A DNA stretch of 64,000 nt from Chryseolinea lacunae (GTDB lineage: Bacteria > Bacteroidota > Bacteroidia > Cytophagales > Cyclobacteriaceae): contig NZ_JAERRB010000004.1 in the NCBI RefSeq assembly GCF_016735595.1, positions 574,716 through 638,715 on the forward strand. Reading direction: 5' to 3'. Every line of letters starts with the position of its first letter. Positions within the stretch are counted from its first letter, which is position 1. Under the pieces are notes generated by a model, which had not been told where the DNA came from, did no database searches, and worked only from the letters and a program-made list of their open reading frames with translations. A program made the position numbers and the translations under genes. Shown here in pieces: positions 7,442-15,809 of this stretch.

Positions 7442-10400
7442 CTAGTGCGGATTCGCATTCCCCGCCATCAACCCCTCACGCATAAATTCTTCCGCGCGCT
7501 TATTCACAATCGGCAACTTGTCCATCCACGACACCTCCACGGTGTACACACCAAAATCTTCCGTCACCTTTCCTTTCAGCGAATAAAATCCTCTTCCTCT
7601 GAATGGATACTTCCGGGCGCTGTCCGGGAAATGAACCGTGTCAAACACTTCGCCACGTTCGTCATAGAAGGTGCCAAAAAACATGGATTGACTTTTGAGC
7701 GTGCTGGCATTTTTGGTGGTGATTACGTAGCCCACTATGTGAACCTGCTTGCCGTGTTTACTTTTCAAATCGCGGGCCATCGTGTCGCCACGCTCGGGCG
7801 AGGCAATGAGGGGAAAGGGATTGCATAGCGGAAAGCCCAGCAGTTCTATTTCGTCGAAGGCATCTTCCAACGGGTTGCGTTGCAGCATGGGTAGCGGATA
7901 GTTCTTTGGTTCGGTGTCGAACAGGTCGGCCGTGGTTTTGTTGCGTTGTTTGGCGTTGCCGAAATAGAGCATGGCTTCCCAGAGCAGTTGCTGTTTGGTT
8001 TTGCCCGTGAAGCGAAATGTGCCAAGACGGATGAGGATGCGGATTTGTTCCAGCCCAAGCGTGATGCGACGAAGGAAATTGTCGAGGCTTTTGTAGTCGC
8101 CGTTGCGCAAACGCTCCTCCGAAATTTCTTTGGCTACCGCGGTCTCCAGACTTTTCAAATGGATGAAGCCGATAAAGATGGTGGTGCCGTCAATGGTGGT
8201 GAGGTAGTGGCTGCGATTCGCACAGGGCGCTTCAATGGTGGCGCCGTTCATGCGGGCTTCGTGAAAATAAAATTCCGTGCGATAGAAGCCCCCGAAATTA
8301 TTGATCACCCCAACCATAAACTCCAGCGGATAATGTGCCTTGAGGTAGAGGCTCTGATAACTCTCCACCGCATAGCTTGCCGAGTGGCCTTTGGCAAACG
8401 AGTAGCCCGAAAAACTTTCGATCTCAAACCACACGCGGTCGGTCACATGTTGCGGATAGCCGATGCGCGCACAGTTTTCGAAGAAGCGGTCGCGCACGCG
8501 TTGAAACTCTTCGCGCGAGCGATATTTGCCCGACATGCCGCGACGCAACACGTCGGCCTCGGTGAGCGTGAGGTCTGCGAATTTGTTGGCCACCTTAATC
8601 ACATCTTCCTGGTAAACCATCACGCCATAGGTTTCGGCCATGAGCTCGTCCATTTTGGGATGAATGGATTCATAGCGGCCGCCGTTTTGTTTCAGGTGAA
8701 AGCGCTCGATGTAGGCACGCATCATGCCCGAGCTGGCCACACCGGGGCGGATGATGGAGCTGGCCGCCACCAGCGTGAGGTAGTCTGAACAACGAAGCTT
8801 CTCCAAAAGCATGCGCATCGCCGGCGACTCCACATAAAAGCAGCCCATGGCTTTGCTGTTGCGCAGCAGGTCTTTCACTTTTTCGTCTTCCTTAAAAACG
8901 TTGAACTGGTGAATGTTCACGTCAATGCCCTGGTTGCGCTTCACGTGTTTCACCGTTTCTTTCAAATGACCCAGCCCGCGCTGACTCAGGATGTCGAATT
9001 TATAGATGCCCATGTCTTCGGCGTTGTGCATTTCGAAATGCGAAACGGGATATCCTTTTGGTGGAAGCTCGGTGGCGGTGTAGGCATAGATCGGTTTCTC
9101 GGTAATGAGCACACCGCCGGCGTGGATAGAGATGTTGGCCGGCAATTCCTTTTCCACAATGTAGCCGGCATATTTAAAGATCAGCTCGGTGATGTGGTCG
9201 CGGTTCCGATATTGCGCGGGCTCCTCCACCATGGCATCAATTTCCTCTTTGGGCAATCCAAACACTTTGCCCAGCTCGCGCAGGATGGAACGATATTTAT
9301 AGGTGGTATGTGTGCCCAGCAGGCAAACGTGATCCATGCCATACGCGTTAAAAATGTAGTCATAGATCTCGTCGCGATTGTCCCACGAAAAGTCGATGTC
9401 AAAGTCCGGAGGCGATGTGCGCTCTTCGTTGAGGAAGCGTTCGAAATATAAATCAAGCTCAATCGGGTCCACGTTGGTGATGCCCAGGCAATAGGCCACC
9501 ACGCTGTTGGCACCGCTGCCCCGGCCCACAAAATCGTATCCCTTCTGTTTGGCAAAGCTGATGAGGTGATAGGCGATGAGATAGTAGGAACAAAAGTTTT
9601 TGCTGCGAATGATGCGCAGCTCGCGGTTTATGCGCTCGGCAAGTTCGTCGGGGTTGTCGTGATGAGCGTAGCGCACGGCATAACCTTCCCACGTTTTTTC
9701 TTCCAGGAGTTGCCAGTCTTTTTCTACGGAGCCGTGAACGTTCTTTTTGTTTTTATCTTCTTTCAATGTGAAGTCGAGGTGGCAATGCGTCAGAATGTTT
9801 TCGGCATTCTGTATCAAGTCGGGATAGTGCTGGAAATGATGCGCCAGCATGTCCGCAGGCATCATCATCTCGTTGGGCTGTGCCTGGTAGTGCTCGGGCA
9901 GTTTGCTGAGCAGGGTGTTGTGATGAATGGAACGCAACAGGCGGTGGATGTTGAAGTCCGTCTTGTTTGCAAACGTGACGGGGTGCAGCGCGACAAATTT
10001 GTGTTTGTATTCTGCATACGGCGCATAGATGGCCAGCTGATTTAATTCCTGTATCCGAACTCCAACAAACTCAAAATCGCGAAGCAACTCCGGTTCCCAT
10101 TTTTGAAATGTGTAGACGACGAAAACATTTTCAAACGCCGGCGCGCGATCGGGCAAAGGTTTGTCTTCGCGATTGTGATAGGAAAGAAACCGGTTGATCT
10201 CTTCGAAGCCCGCGTTGTTTTTAGCGATGGCGATGTAGAGCAATTCATGATCTTTGCGAAACTCGACACCGACGGCAATTTCGAGGGCATGTGTTGTTTT
10301 ACCACCCGGTGTGCGTGGCCCTTGCTGGGGCGAACGTTCGCTGCAAAGCCGCAGCATCTCAATGTAAGACGCGGTGTTGTTTATTTCAGTGATCACCAGC

Positions 10401-10495
10401 TTGTGCACACCACAGCGCTGGGCCTCTTCAAACAGGCTGAGCACCGGCAGGGTGCCGTATTTGAAACTAAAGCCGGTGTGACAGTTGAGATACAT
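7442..10495 (-). CDS. DnaE-type DNA polymerase III alpha subunit, short error-prone-like form
   Basis: 1017 aa from the ATG at 10495; a GTG at 10528 is in frame, but the PHP domain starts at MYLNCHTGFSF, so ATG is preferred. The N-terminal PHP domain (about 1-220) is followed by the C-family polymerase core with the catalytic PDFDIDF motif and 'GRGSGANSVVAYCLGIT', the fingers, an HhH region and an OB-fold near 'KQVHIVGYVITTKNA'. It is shorter than replicative DnaE (about 1160). Because it sits next to recQ and, further up, dinB and a LexA-like gene, it is better read as a damage-inducible translesion polymerase, analogous to DnaE2 of the ImuA-ImuB-DnaE2 cassette. That role is inferred. Confidence 0.88.
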   Translation of the reverse strand: MYLNCHTGFSFKYGTLPVLSLFEEAQRCGVHKLVITEINNTASYIEMLRLCSERSPQQGPRTPGGKTTHALEIAVGVEFRKDHELLYIAIAKNNAGFEEINRFLSYHNREDKPLPDRAPAFENVFVVYTFQKWEPELLRDFEFVGVRIQELNQLAIYAPYAEYKHKFVALHPVTFANKTDFNIHRLLRSIHHNTLLSKLPEHYQAQPNEMMMPADMLAHHFQHYPDLIQNAENILTHCHLDFTLKEDKNKKNVHGSVEKDWQLLEEKTWEGYAVRYAHHDNPDELAERINRELRIIRSKNFCSYYLIAYHLISFAKQKGYDFVGRGSGANSVVAYCLGITNVDPIELDLYFERFLNEERTSPPDFDIDFSWDNRDEIYDYIFNAYGMDHVCLLGTHTTYKYRSILRELGKVFGLPKEEIDAMVEEPAQYRNRDHITELIFKYAGYIVEKELPANISIHAGGVLITEKPIYAYTATELPPKGYPVSHFEMHNAEDMGIYKFDILSQRGLGHLKETVKHVKRNQGIDVNIHQFNVFKEDEKVKDLLRNSKAMGCFYVESPAMRMLLEKLRCSDYLTLVAASSIIRPGVASSGMMRAYIERFHLKQNGGRYESIHPKMDELMAETYGVMVYQEDVIKVANKFADLTLTEADVLRRGMSGKYRSREEFQRVRDRFFENCARIGYPQHVTDRVWFEIESFSGYSFAKGHSASYAVESYQSLYLKAHYPLEFMVGVINNFGGFYRTEFYFHEARMNGATIEAPCANRSHYLTTIDGTTIFIGFIHLKSLETAVAKEISEERLRNGDYKSLDNFLRRITLGLEQIRILIRLGTFRFTGKTKQQLLWEAMLYFGNAKQRNKTTADLFDTEPKNYPLPMLQRNPLEDAFDEIELLGFPLCNPFPLIASPERGDTMARDLKSKHGKQVHIVGYVITTKNASTLKSQSMFFGTFYDERGEVFDTVHFPDSARKYPFRGRGFYSLKGKVTEDFGVYTVEVSWMDKLPIVNKRAEEFMREGLMAGNANPH

Positions 10496-10548
10496 GGTTA
10501 GCGTTTCAATGTCTAAACGTTTTTGCACCCGGGCAAGATGCGAAACCG

Positions 10549-12696
10549 TCAGACTTGTTTTTTGAATTCGAGGTGTGCCATCACCGCCTTGATCTCACCA
10601 TAGCTATAGCTGCTGCCCAGCATGTCTTTGATGGGCGCGAGGCCCTTGTTGTTTCCGATTTTTTCGATGGCATCGCGAATGAACGGGATCTTCGAAGACC
10701 GCACCATTTCTTCGATGGCAAGCTTGCCCTGTTGCACATAGAACGCCAGGTGATTTTCTACCGTGCCGTTGCTAAGTTCCCGCATCGTGGCAATCTCGCC
10801 GATGCTGTGACCTGCCCTGAAAAGCGTGAGCGTCTGCTGCTTGGTTTCGGTGTCGCGTTCTGGTGCTTCACGTTCTTTTCGCAGTGGTGTGCGCTTTGGT
10901 GTTTTCAGGTGCATGCGCGAAGGCAGGTTAAACTCTTCGCAGTAGCGAACAATGGCGTCTTCGAAGGCACGGCCATATTTTTCAATCTTCATTTCGCCAA
11001 AGCCCGTGATCTTCCGCAGGTCGTCGCGACTTTGGGGCAGGTAGGTGGCGAGTTCTTTCAGCGACGCATCCGACAGCACAATGTAGGCGGCCACGTTTTC
11101 TTCTTCGGCCAGTGTCCAGCGCAGCTTCTTCAGCAATTGAAAGAGCGGACCTTCATGGTCAGCGGCGGGCTCGTGCATCACCGTTTCGCGTTTCTCTTTC
11201 GAGCTCACCAGCATCACGCGCTCGCGTCCAAACAATGCGGCCTGGCTGCGGGCGGTGAGTTTGAGCACGGGGTAGGTGCCTTCCGACTTCGCCAGATAGC
11301 CTTGCGCCAGCAGGTCGCGCACAATAGCGTTCCATTGGTCTTTGCTCACGTCGGCGCCCACGCCAAATGTTTTCAGAGCTTTGTGGTCGTCCATGATTTT
11401 GCCCGAGTGCGAACCGCGCAAAAAGTCGATGACATAGCCGGCACCAAACCGCTCTTGCAAACGCGTCACGGCCGACAGCAGCTTTTGTGCAAGCACGGTG
11501 CCGTCTTCGCGCTCCACTTGTGTGAGACAGATGTCGCAGTTGCCGCAGTGGTCGGGCGCGGGTTCGTCGAAATAGTTGAGCAGATATTTTCGCCGGCACG
11601 TCACCAGGTCGCCATAGGCGGCCATCTGGTTCAGCTTCTTGAGGTAGATTTCTGTTTGTGCGTTGTTGCCTTCGATCTCCACAAACTTCTTCATCTTGCT
11701 CACGTCGGCATAGGTGTAGTAGAGCAGCGCTTCGCTTTCCAGGCCATCGCGTCCGGCGCGACCCGTTTCCTGGTAGTAGCTCTCAATGTTTTTGGGAAGG
11801 TCCATGTGCACCACATAGCGCACGTTCGATTTGTCGATGCCCATGCCAAAGGCAATGGTGGCCACCATAATCTTCACCTGGTCGCGCAAAAACATTTCCT
11901 GGTGTTTGGCCCGCTGGTCTTTGTCCATACCCGCGTGGTAGGGCAACACGTTAAAACCTTCGCGTGCCAGGTCGGCTGCCAGGCTCTCCGTTGATGTGCG
12001 CGACAGGCAATAGATGATGCCCGAATCGTCGCGACGCGTTTGCAGAAAACCGAGCAGTTTTTCAAAGCTCTTCTTTTTCTGCTCCACGGTATAGCGAATG
12101 TTGGCGCGGTTAAAGCTCGACACAAACACGGCCGGGTTGTTCAGCTCCAGTTTCTGGATGATGTCTTTTTGCGTCACGCGGTCGGCCGTGGCGGTGAGGG
12201 CAATCACGGGCACGTTGGGCATGGTGCGTTTCAGCTGTGCCAGCATCAGATATTCCGGACGAAAGTCGTGGCCCCAATGCGAAATGCAGTGGGCTTCGTC
12301 GATGGCAATGAGGCTCACCTTGAACGAGCCGATGCGCCGGAAGAACGAACTTTCAGGAGCCAGGTAAAGCAACTTCAGCTCGCCCGACTGCACACGCGCG
12401 ATAATGGCATCCTGCTCTGACGAACTTTGGGTGGAATTGAGAAACGCCGCAGGCACACCGTTGAGCCGCAAGGCATCGACCTGATCTTTCATGAGCGCGA
12501 TGAGCGGCGAAATCACCACGGTGAGGCCTTCAAAAATGAGTGCGGGAATCTGGTAGCACAGCGATTTCCCTCCCCCGGTGGGCATCAATGCAAAGGTGTC
12601 TTTGCCTTGCAGCACCGACTGAATGATGGACTCCTGCTGCAGGCGAAACGAACCATATCCAAAGCGGGTCTGAAGAATTTCCAAGGGCGATTTCAT
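10549..12696 (-). CDS. recQ: ATP-dependent DNA helicase RecQ
   Basis: 715 aa from the ATG at 12696; a longer frame to 12762 adds an unlikely 22-residue leader, and MKSPLEILQTRFGYGSFR is the normal RecQ beginning. The helicase domains show Walker A PTGGGKSLCYQIPA, DEAHCISHWGHDFRPEY and motif VI QETGRAGRDG. The RQC zinc site is CRRKYLLNYFDE...CGNCDICL, followed by winged helix, HRDC (SLKELATYLPQSRDDL) and a C-terminal helix-turn-helix (GHSIGEIATMRELSNGTVENHL). It unwinds 3'-5' in recombination repair. It ends 54 bases before the dnaE-type gene, so they are co-transcribed. The 312 bases upstream contain a terminator for the previous unit. Confidence 0.95.
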   Translation of the reverse strand: MKSPLEILQTRFGYGSFRLQQESIIQSVLQGKDTFALMPTGGGKSLCYQIPALIFEGLTVVISPLIALMKDQVDALRLNGVPAAFLNSTQSSSEQDAIIARVQSGELKLLYLAPESSFFRRIGSFKVSLIAIDEAHCISHWGHDFRPEYLMLAQLKRTMPNVPVIALTATADRVTQKDIIQKLELNNPAVFVSSFNRANIRYTVEQKKKSFEKLLGFLQTRRDDSGIIYCLSRTSTESLAADLAREGFNVLPYHAGMDKDQRAKHQEMFLRDQVKIMVATIAFGMGIDKSNVRYVVHMDLPKNIESYYQETGRAGRDGLESEALLYYTYADVSKMKKFVEIEGNNAQTEIYLKKLNQMAAYGDLVTCRRKYLLNYFDEPAPDHCGNCDICLTQVEREDGTVLAQKLLSAVTRLQERFGAGYVIDFLRGSHSGKIMDDHKALKTFGVGADVSKDQWNAIVRDLLAQGYLAKSEGTYPVLKLTARSQAALFGRERVMLVSSKEKRETVMHEPAADHEGPLFQLLKKLRWTLAEEENVAAYIVLSDASLKELATYLPQSRDDLRKITGFGEMKIEKYGRAFEDAIVRYCEEFNLPSRMHLKTPKRTPLRKEREAPERDTETKQQTLTLFRAGHSIGEIATMRELSNGTVENHLAFYVQQGKLAIEEMVRSSKIPFIRDAIEKIGNNKGLAPIKDMLGSSYSYGEIKAVMAHLEFKKQV

Positions 12697-12902
12697 AGCA
12701 GCAACGTTAGGGATATAAATGTAACAACGCAACGCGATTGCTCCAATTGCCGTTGAGATCACTTGGTTTGCGTAGGGTTTGTGGGGAAATGCGTTGGAGG
12801 ATTTCGGGTTTTACCGACGATAGCTATTTCCGGGAAGTTTGCACAGCAGTCTCGCAGGCCATTTCGGAGGACGCCACGTCTTTTGAGACTGATTAAATTT
12901 TA

Positions 12903-12954
12903 ATAAAAACGATTCGACGGAAAGGATGCTTGTTCACATCCGCTCCGCCGAATC
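12903..12954 (-). terminator. Rho-independent terminator after the dinB unit
   Basis: On the minus strand GATTCGGCGG...CCGTCGAATC forms an outer 10-bp stem with one wobble and GGATG/CATCC an inner 5-bp stem; GTTTTTATT follows. It closes the dinB, 2H phosphoesterase, 78-aa gene unit before recQ, so recQ and the dnaE-type gene probably have their own promoter in 12697-12902. Confidence 0.75.
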
Positions 12955-13007
12955 TACTCTTTTCATTTTTAATCCGGTGGAATTTTAGTTCAGGATCTGC
13001 ATTCTCC

Positions 13008-13244
13008 CTACGCCCCCTGCTCACTCAACTCCAACACATTCTCCTCAACCACACCATCGCCCGAACCGTCTTTCCCACCCGAAGACGACTTCACCTTCTT
13101 CACCGACTTGTCCACAATCTTTTCCAGGGCACCAATCGCTTCCTGCACGGGTTTCAACTTCAGCATCAATTCTGCTTCTTCGTCTTTCAGTCTTTTCAGC
13201 ACATCAATGACTGGGTTCTCTTTTGCAATACTTTCCTTTGCCAT
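13008..13244 (-). CDS. Small hypothetical protein in the dinB unit
   Basis: 78 aa, MAKESIAKENPVIDVLKRLK at the start. Residues 10-52 are a charged amphipathic helix (LKDEEAELMLKLKPVQEAI, LEKIVDKSVKKVK), with coiled-coil character; the remainder is a flexible Ser/Gly/Glu-rich tail (SSSGGKDGSGDG). It resembles no family I know. It lies 48 bases downstream of the 2H phosphoesterase gene and just before the terminator, so it is probably co-induced with dinB. A role as a small partner protein is only a guess. Confidence 0.6.
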   Translation of the reverse strand: MAKESIAKENPVIDVLKRLKDEEAELMLKLKPVQEAIGALEKIVDKSVKKVKSSSGGKDGSGDGVVEENVLELSEQGA

Positions 13245-13292
13245 AAAAATTTGTTTTTTGTTTATCGTTTAGTTTTAGAAATGATTCTCAAT

Positions 13293-13835
13293 TTATTCTC
13301 CCAGCAAAATGTCCTTGTAGTGAATCCAGCGCCCTTCGGCGCGGGCCAGCACTGTGATGCGGTCGCACAAAAAATGTTGGCTGTAGGCGAAGCCCTGAAG
13401 ATAGGGCCATGCTTTCAGGAAATCTTCGGACGAAAGTTTTTTTGCGATCGTGATGTGTGGCGTGAAATTGGCGTCTTCTTTAATGAGTTTTTCAAAAATG
13501 TCGCGCACCGGATATTTGTTCACAATGTCCAGGTAGATGGTCCGCTCCGATCCATGAGAGAACACATTCAGGTTTTTGATAAAAACATTGAAGGGCTTCA
13601 TCGTCGACACTTTTGTTTCCACGTGGCGAACCATGTCGTCAACATGTTCGTCGGCATATTTGAACAGCGAGATGTGAGCCGTGGAATAGCGGTCTGCGAA
13701 TTTGTGGCCAATGAGATAGTGCACGTCATCTTTCAATACAAACACATCGCTGAGAATGTGGCGGGGAGGAGAGATGATGAAAAACAATTCCTGAACGGGC
13801 GATTTGGTTTTTGTGATGGACGTTCTCATAAGCAT
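13293..13835 (-). CDS. 2H phosphoesterase-family protein (2'-5' RNA ligase-like)
   Basis: 180 aa. Two H-x-[ST] motifs spaced about 80 residues apart define the 2H fold: AHISLF (around residue 53) and PHITIA (around residue 132). The fold hydrolyses or ligates 2'-5' or cyclic phosphodiester bonds in RNA or nucleotides. The gene is 29 bases after dinB on the same strand. Homologues near dinB/lexA clusters of Bacteroidota would make an induced role in damage tolerance plausible, but the substrate is unknown. Recognition rests on the two motifs and the domain length. Confidence 0.75.
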   Translation of the reverse strand: MLMRTSITKTKSPVQELFFIISPPRHILSDVFVLKDDVHYLIGHKFADRYSTAHISLFKYADEHVDDMVRHVETKVSTMKPFNVFIKNLNVFSHGSERTIYLDIVNKYPVRDIFEKLIKEDANFTPHITIAKKLSSEDFLKAWPYLQGFAYSQHFLCDRITVLARAEGRWIHYKDILLGE

Positions 13836-13864
13836 TGTTGTGTTTTGATGGTTATTACATTCTC

Positions 13865-15058
13865 TTATTTTACATTTCCTTTAAACATGTTCATCTCCAT
13901 GCGCACGCGCCGGTTCACACCCAGCGTGGTGGCGCGGAAAATCTTCTCAACCCCGTGTTTGTGTTTAATGAAGTCGATGGCCTCATAGAGGTTGATGGCC
14001 TCGGCCGTGTCGTCGAACAAACTGATCTGGTGGCTGCCGTGCACAAGGTTGCTGAGACGCACGCCCACCAGGCGAATGAGCATGCGGCGGTTATAAAGCT
14101 TTTTGAACAAGGCGGTGACGGTGTGCAGCAGCACGTGATCCGACGATGTATAAGGAATTTGAATCTGCTTGGTCTCCGTGTCAAAATTGGAGTAGCGGAT
14201 TTTCACCGTCACACACGACGTCAGTTTTTTCTGGTCGCGCAGCTGGAACGCCACTTTCTCGACCATGGCCGTGAGAATGGAGTTGAGCCGTTTCACATCA
14301 ATAGTGTCTTCTTCGAAGGTGCATTCGGTAGATATAGACTTCTGCTCGCTATAGGGCACCACCGGCGACTCGTCTATGCCGTGGGCTTTGTTCCAGAGGC
14401 TGATGCCGTTTTTGCCAAAGGCGCTCACCAGGAAGTTGAGGGGCATCTCGCGCAACGTGGCCACCGTGCGCACACCCATATCATAGAGAAACGATGCGGT
14501 TTGTTTGCCGATCATGGGGATCTTCTCAACCGCCAGGGGTGAAAGAAATTCCTGCTCGGTGCCGGTGGGAATGTTTTGGCTGGCCTGGGGCTTGAACTCA
14601 CCCGTGGCCACCTTCGACACCAGTTTGCTGGTGGACATGGCCATGGAAATGGGCAGCCGTGTTTCGTGATTTATTTTTCCCTGCAACCCCTTAGCCCACT
14701 TGAAAGCCCCGAAGTAGCGGTCCATGCCGCTGGCGTCTATATAGAACTCGTCGATCGACGATTTTTCGAAAGATGGAGCGGCCTCTGCGATAATCTCGGT
14801 CACCTCATGCGAGCAGCGGCTATACGCTTCCATGTCGCCGGAAATAACTTTTGCATCCGGGCAAAGCTGCAACGCCAGATACATGGGCATGGCCGAATGA
14901 ACCCCAAATTGGCGTGTTTCATAGCTGCACGCTGCCACCACCCCGCGCCGGCTGCTGCCTCCTATAATAAGAGGGCGGTTGGCAAGGGCCCGGTTGTTGC
15001 GTCGCTCCACAGCTACAAAAAACGCATCCAGATCCAGGTGTATGATGTTCCGTTCCAT
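13865..15058 (-). CDS. dinB: Y-family translesion DNA polymerase IV
   Basis: 397 aa. The palm starts with IIHLDLDAFFVAVE (catalytic Asp) and contains SSIDEFYIDASG (second acidic pair SIDE). VVAACSYETRQFGVHSAMPM is the fingers motif that fixes Y-family membership. The helix-hairpin-helix region is VEKIPMIGKQTASFLYDMGV, and the little finger follows from about residue 240. It copies past damaged bases with low fidelity. The ATG lies 11 bases from a pair of palindromes that overlap its promoter, so it is probably repressed by the LexA-like protein coded opposite. A C-terminal clamp-binding peptide is possible but not obvious. Confidence 0.95.
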   Translation of the reverse strand: MERNIIHLDLDAFFVAVERRNNRALANRPLIIGGSSRRGVVAACSYETRQFGVHSAMPMYLALQLCPDAKVISGDMEAYSRCSHEVTEIIAEAAPSFEKSSIDEFYIDASGMDRYFGAFKWAKGLQGKINHETRLPISMAMSTSKLVSKVATGEFKPQASQNIPTGTEQEFLSPLAVEKIPMIGKQTASFLYDMGVRTVATLREMPLNFLVSAFGKNGISLWNKAHGIDESPVVPYSEQKSISTECTFEEDTIDVKRLNSILTAMVEKVAFQLRDQKKLTSCVTVKIRYSNFDTETKQIQIPYTSSDHVLLHTVTALFKKLYNRRMLIRLVGVRLSNLVHGSHQISLFDDTAEAINLYEAIDFIKHKHGVEKIFRATTLGVNRRVRMEMNMFKGNVK

Positions 15059-15069
15059 GACGCTAAATA

Positions 15070-15084
15070 ACTAAAAATATTAGT
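15070..15084. promoter_or_regulatory. Operator candidate 1 (ACTAA-N5-TTAGT) over dinB promoter
   Basis: A perfect palindrome ACTAA-AAATA-TTAGT. It covers the -7 box of the dinB promoter and is 11 bases from its start codon. A second copy with the same half-sites lies 33 bases away, centre to centre, about three helical turns, so two dimers could bind the same DNA face. Confidence 0.65.
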
Positions 15085-15103
15085 GTATTGTTTTTCTTTT
15101 CAA
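15075..15103 (-). promoter_or_regulatory. Candidate dinB promoter (TTG-N18-TAATATTT)
   Basis: On the minus strand TTG (15103-15101) and TAATATTT (15082-15075) are separated by 18 bases, close to the Bacteroidota -33/-7 pattern TTTG-N17-19-TAnnTTTG. The last base of TTTG is not matched, so the box is imperfect. Both operator candidates overlap its two elements, which fits repression by blocking polymerase. Confidence 0.5.
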
Positions 15104-15117
15104 CTAATTATTTTAGT
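15103..15117. promoter_or_regulatory. Operator candidate 2 (ACTAA-N5-TTAGT) over dinB -33 box
   Basis: A perfect palindrome ACTAA-TTATT-TTAGT, extending by one more base pair to AACTAA/TTAGTT (15102-15118). It covers the -33 element of the candidate dinB promoter. The same half-site pair recurs at 15070-15084; no third copy was seen in front of recQ, the dnaE-type gene or the repressor gene. Confidence 0.65.
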
Positions 15118-15124
15118 TTTGTGC

Positions 15125-15797
15125 TGTTGTTACGCCATAGCAGCAAATACCCTTCCCTGCCTCCCGTGCCGGAAATGAAGAGATGGTATTTCTATAGTCG
15201 GCAGATCGTTGGGTATAAACACCAACCGACGCCGCACAACGAAATCGAATCGATCACATTCGGGCCGGGAGGGGGATAGGGCCAATTTTGAAGGGAATGG
15301 AAGTCTGCAAGATGCAGACTTTGGAATGGCGGGAAGGCAAGCACGTTTGGAACGTGTTGGGTGCCGGAGAGCGTGAGATTAGACTAAAGAGTGAATTGGA
15401 AGCTGAATAAATATTTACCCGTTGTGTTTTGTGCCTTGTCGTAGTTGGCGGGCCTGGTGTTGGAAAGGTTCCGGCTCAGTCCGGGGGTGGCGCAAAGGCC
15501 GGCCCCGGCGGGCGTGGAAAATTAGGAATACAGTTTTTTGAAAAAAGCGTGTCGTTGTGTGTTAAGCGCGTTGTGTGCCACGTTGCTCCGCAGGCTGCAA
15601 GGCCGAAGGGAGTGTAATGTTTCCTGCACGTGCGCCGTTAAAGGATAGCGGCGTGTCGTGCAATGAACCCGGCGAACGGCCGGGTTCATGAAACATTTCA
15701 GTGTTTTAATTCATTATTGACATGGGTTGGTCGGGCACCAGCGCTGGAGTCTAATCGTCATTCCGATGAAATCATTTATTTCCTATCACATAACTTC
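15125..15797. other. Long gene-free interval between dinB and the LexA-like gene
   Basis: Two short frames here (63 and 62 codons) lack ribosome sites and resemble no protein, so no gene is called. The interval holds a GC-rich stretch around 15480-15515 and a perfect 11-bp inverted repeat ATGAACCCGGC/GCCGGGTTCAT with a 5-base spacer at 15663-15689, without a T-run. Its role is not evident. Confidence 0.5.
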
Positions 15798-15805
15798 TAT
15801 TTTTG
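15798..15805 (+). promoter_or_regulatory. -7 box TATTTTTG before the LexA-like gene
   Basis: TATTTTTG matches the Bacteroidota TAnnTTTG -7 consensus exactly and stands only four bases from the ATG at 15810. If used, transcription would start at or beside that ATG, giving a leaderless message, or translation would start at the second ATG at 15816. No clear -33 TTG was found at the right distance. Confidence 0.45.
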
Positions 15806-15809
15806 TAGC

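Noticed and set aside
10555..11994. 479-codon plus-strand frame
   Set aside because: Antisense shadow of recQ, rich in His and Phe with no domain.
12930..13988. 352-codon plus-strand frame
   Set aside because: Composition (His, Phe, Cys-rich) and position opposite the 2H phosphoesterase and 78-aa genes mark it as an antisense shadow.
15088..15617. Two short plus-strand frames in the dinB upstream interval
   Set aside because: No ribosome site, no protein-like composition, and one overlaps the operator palindrome region.
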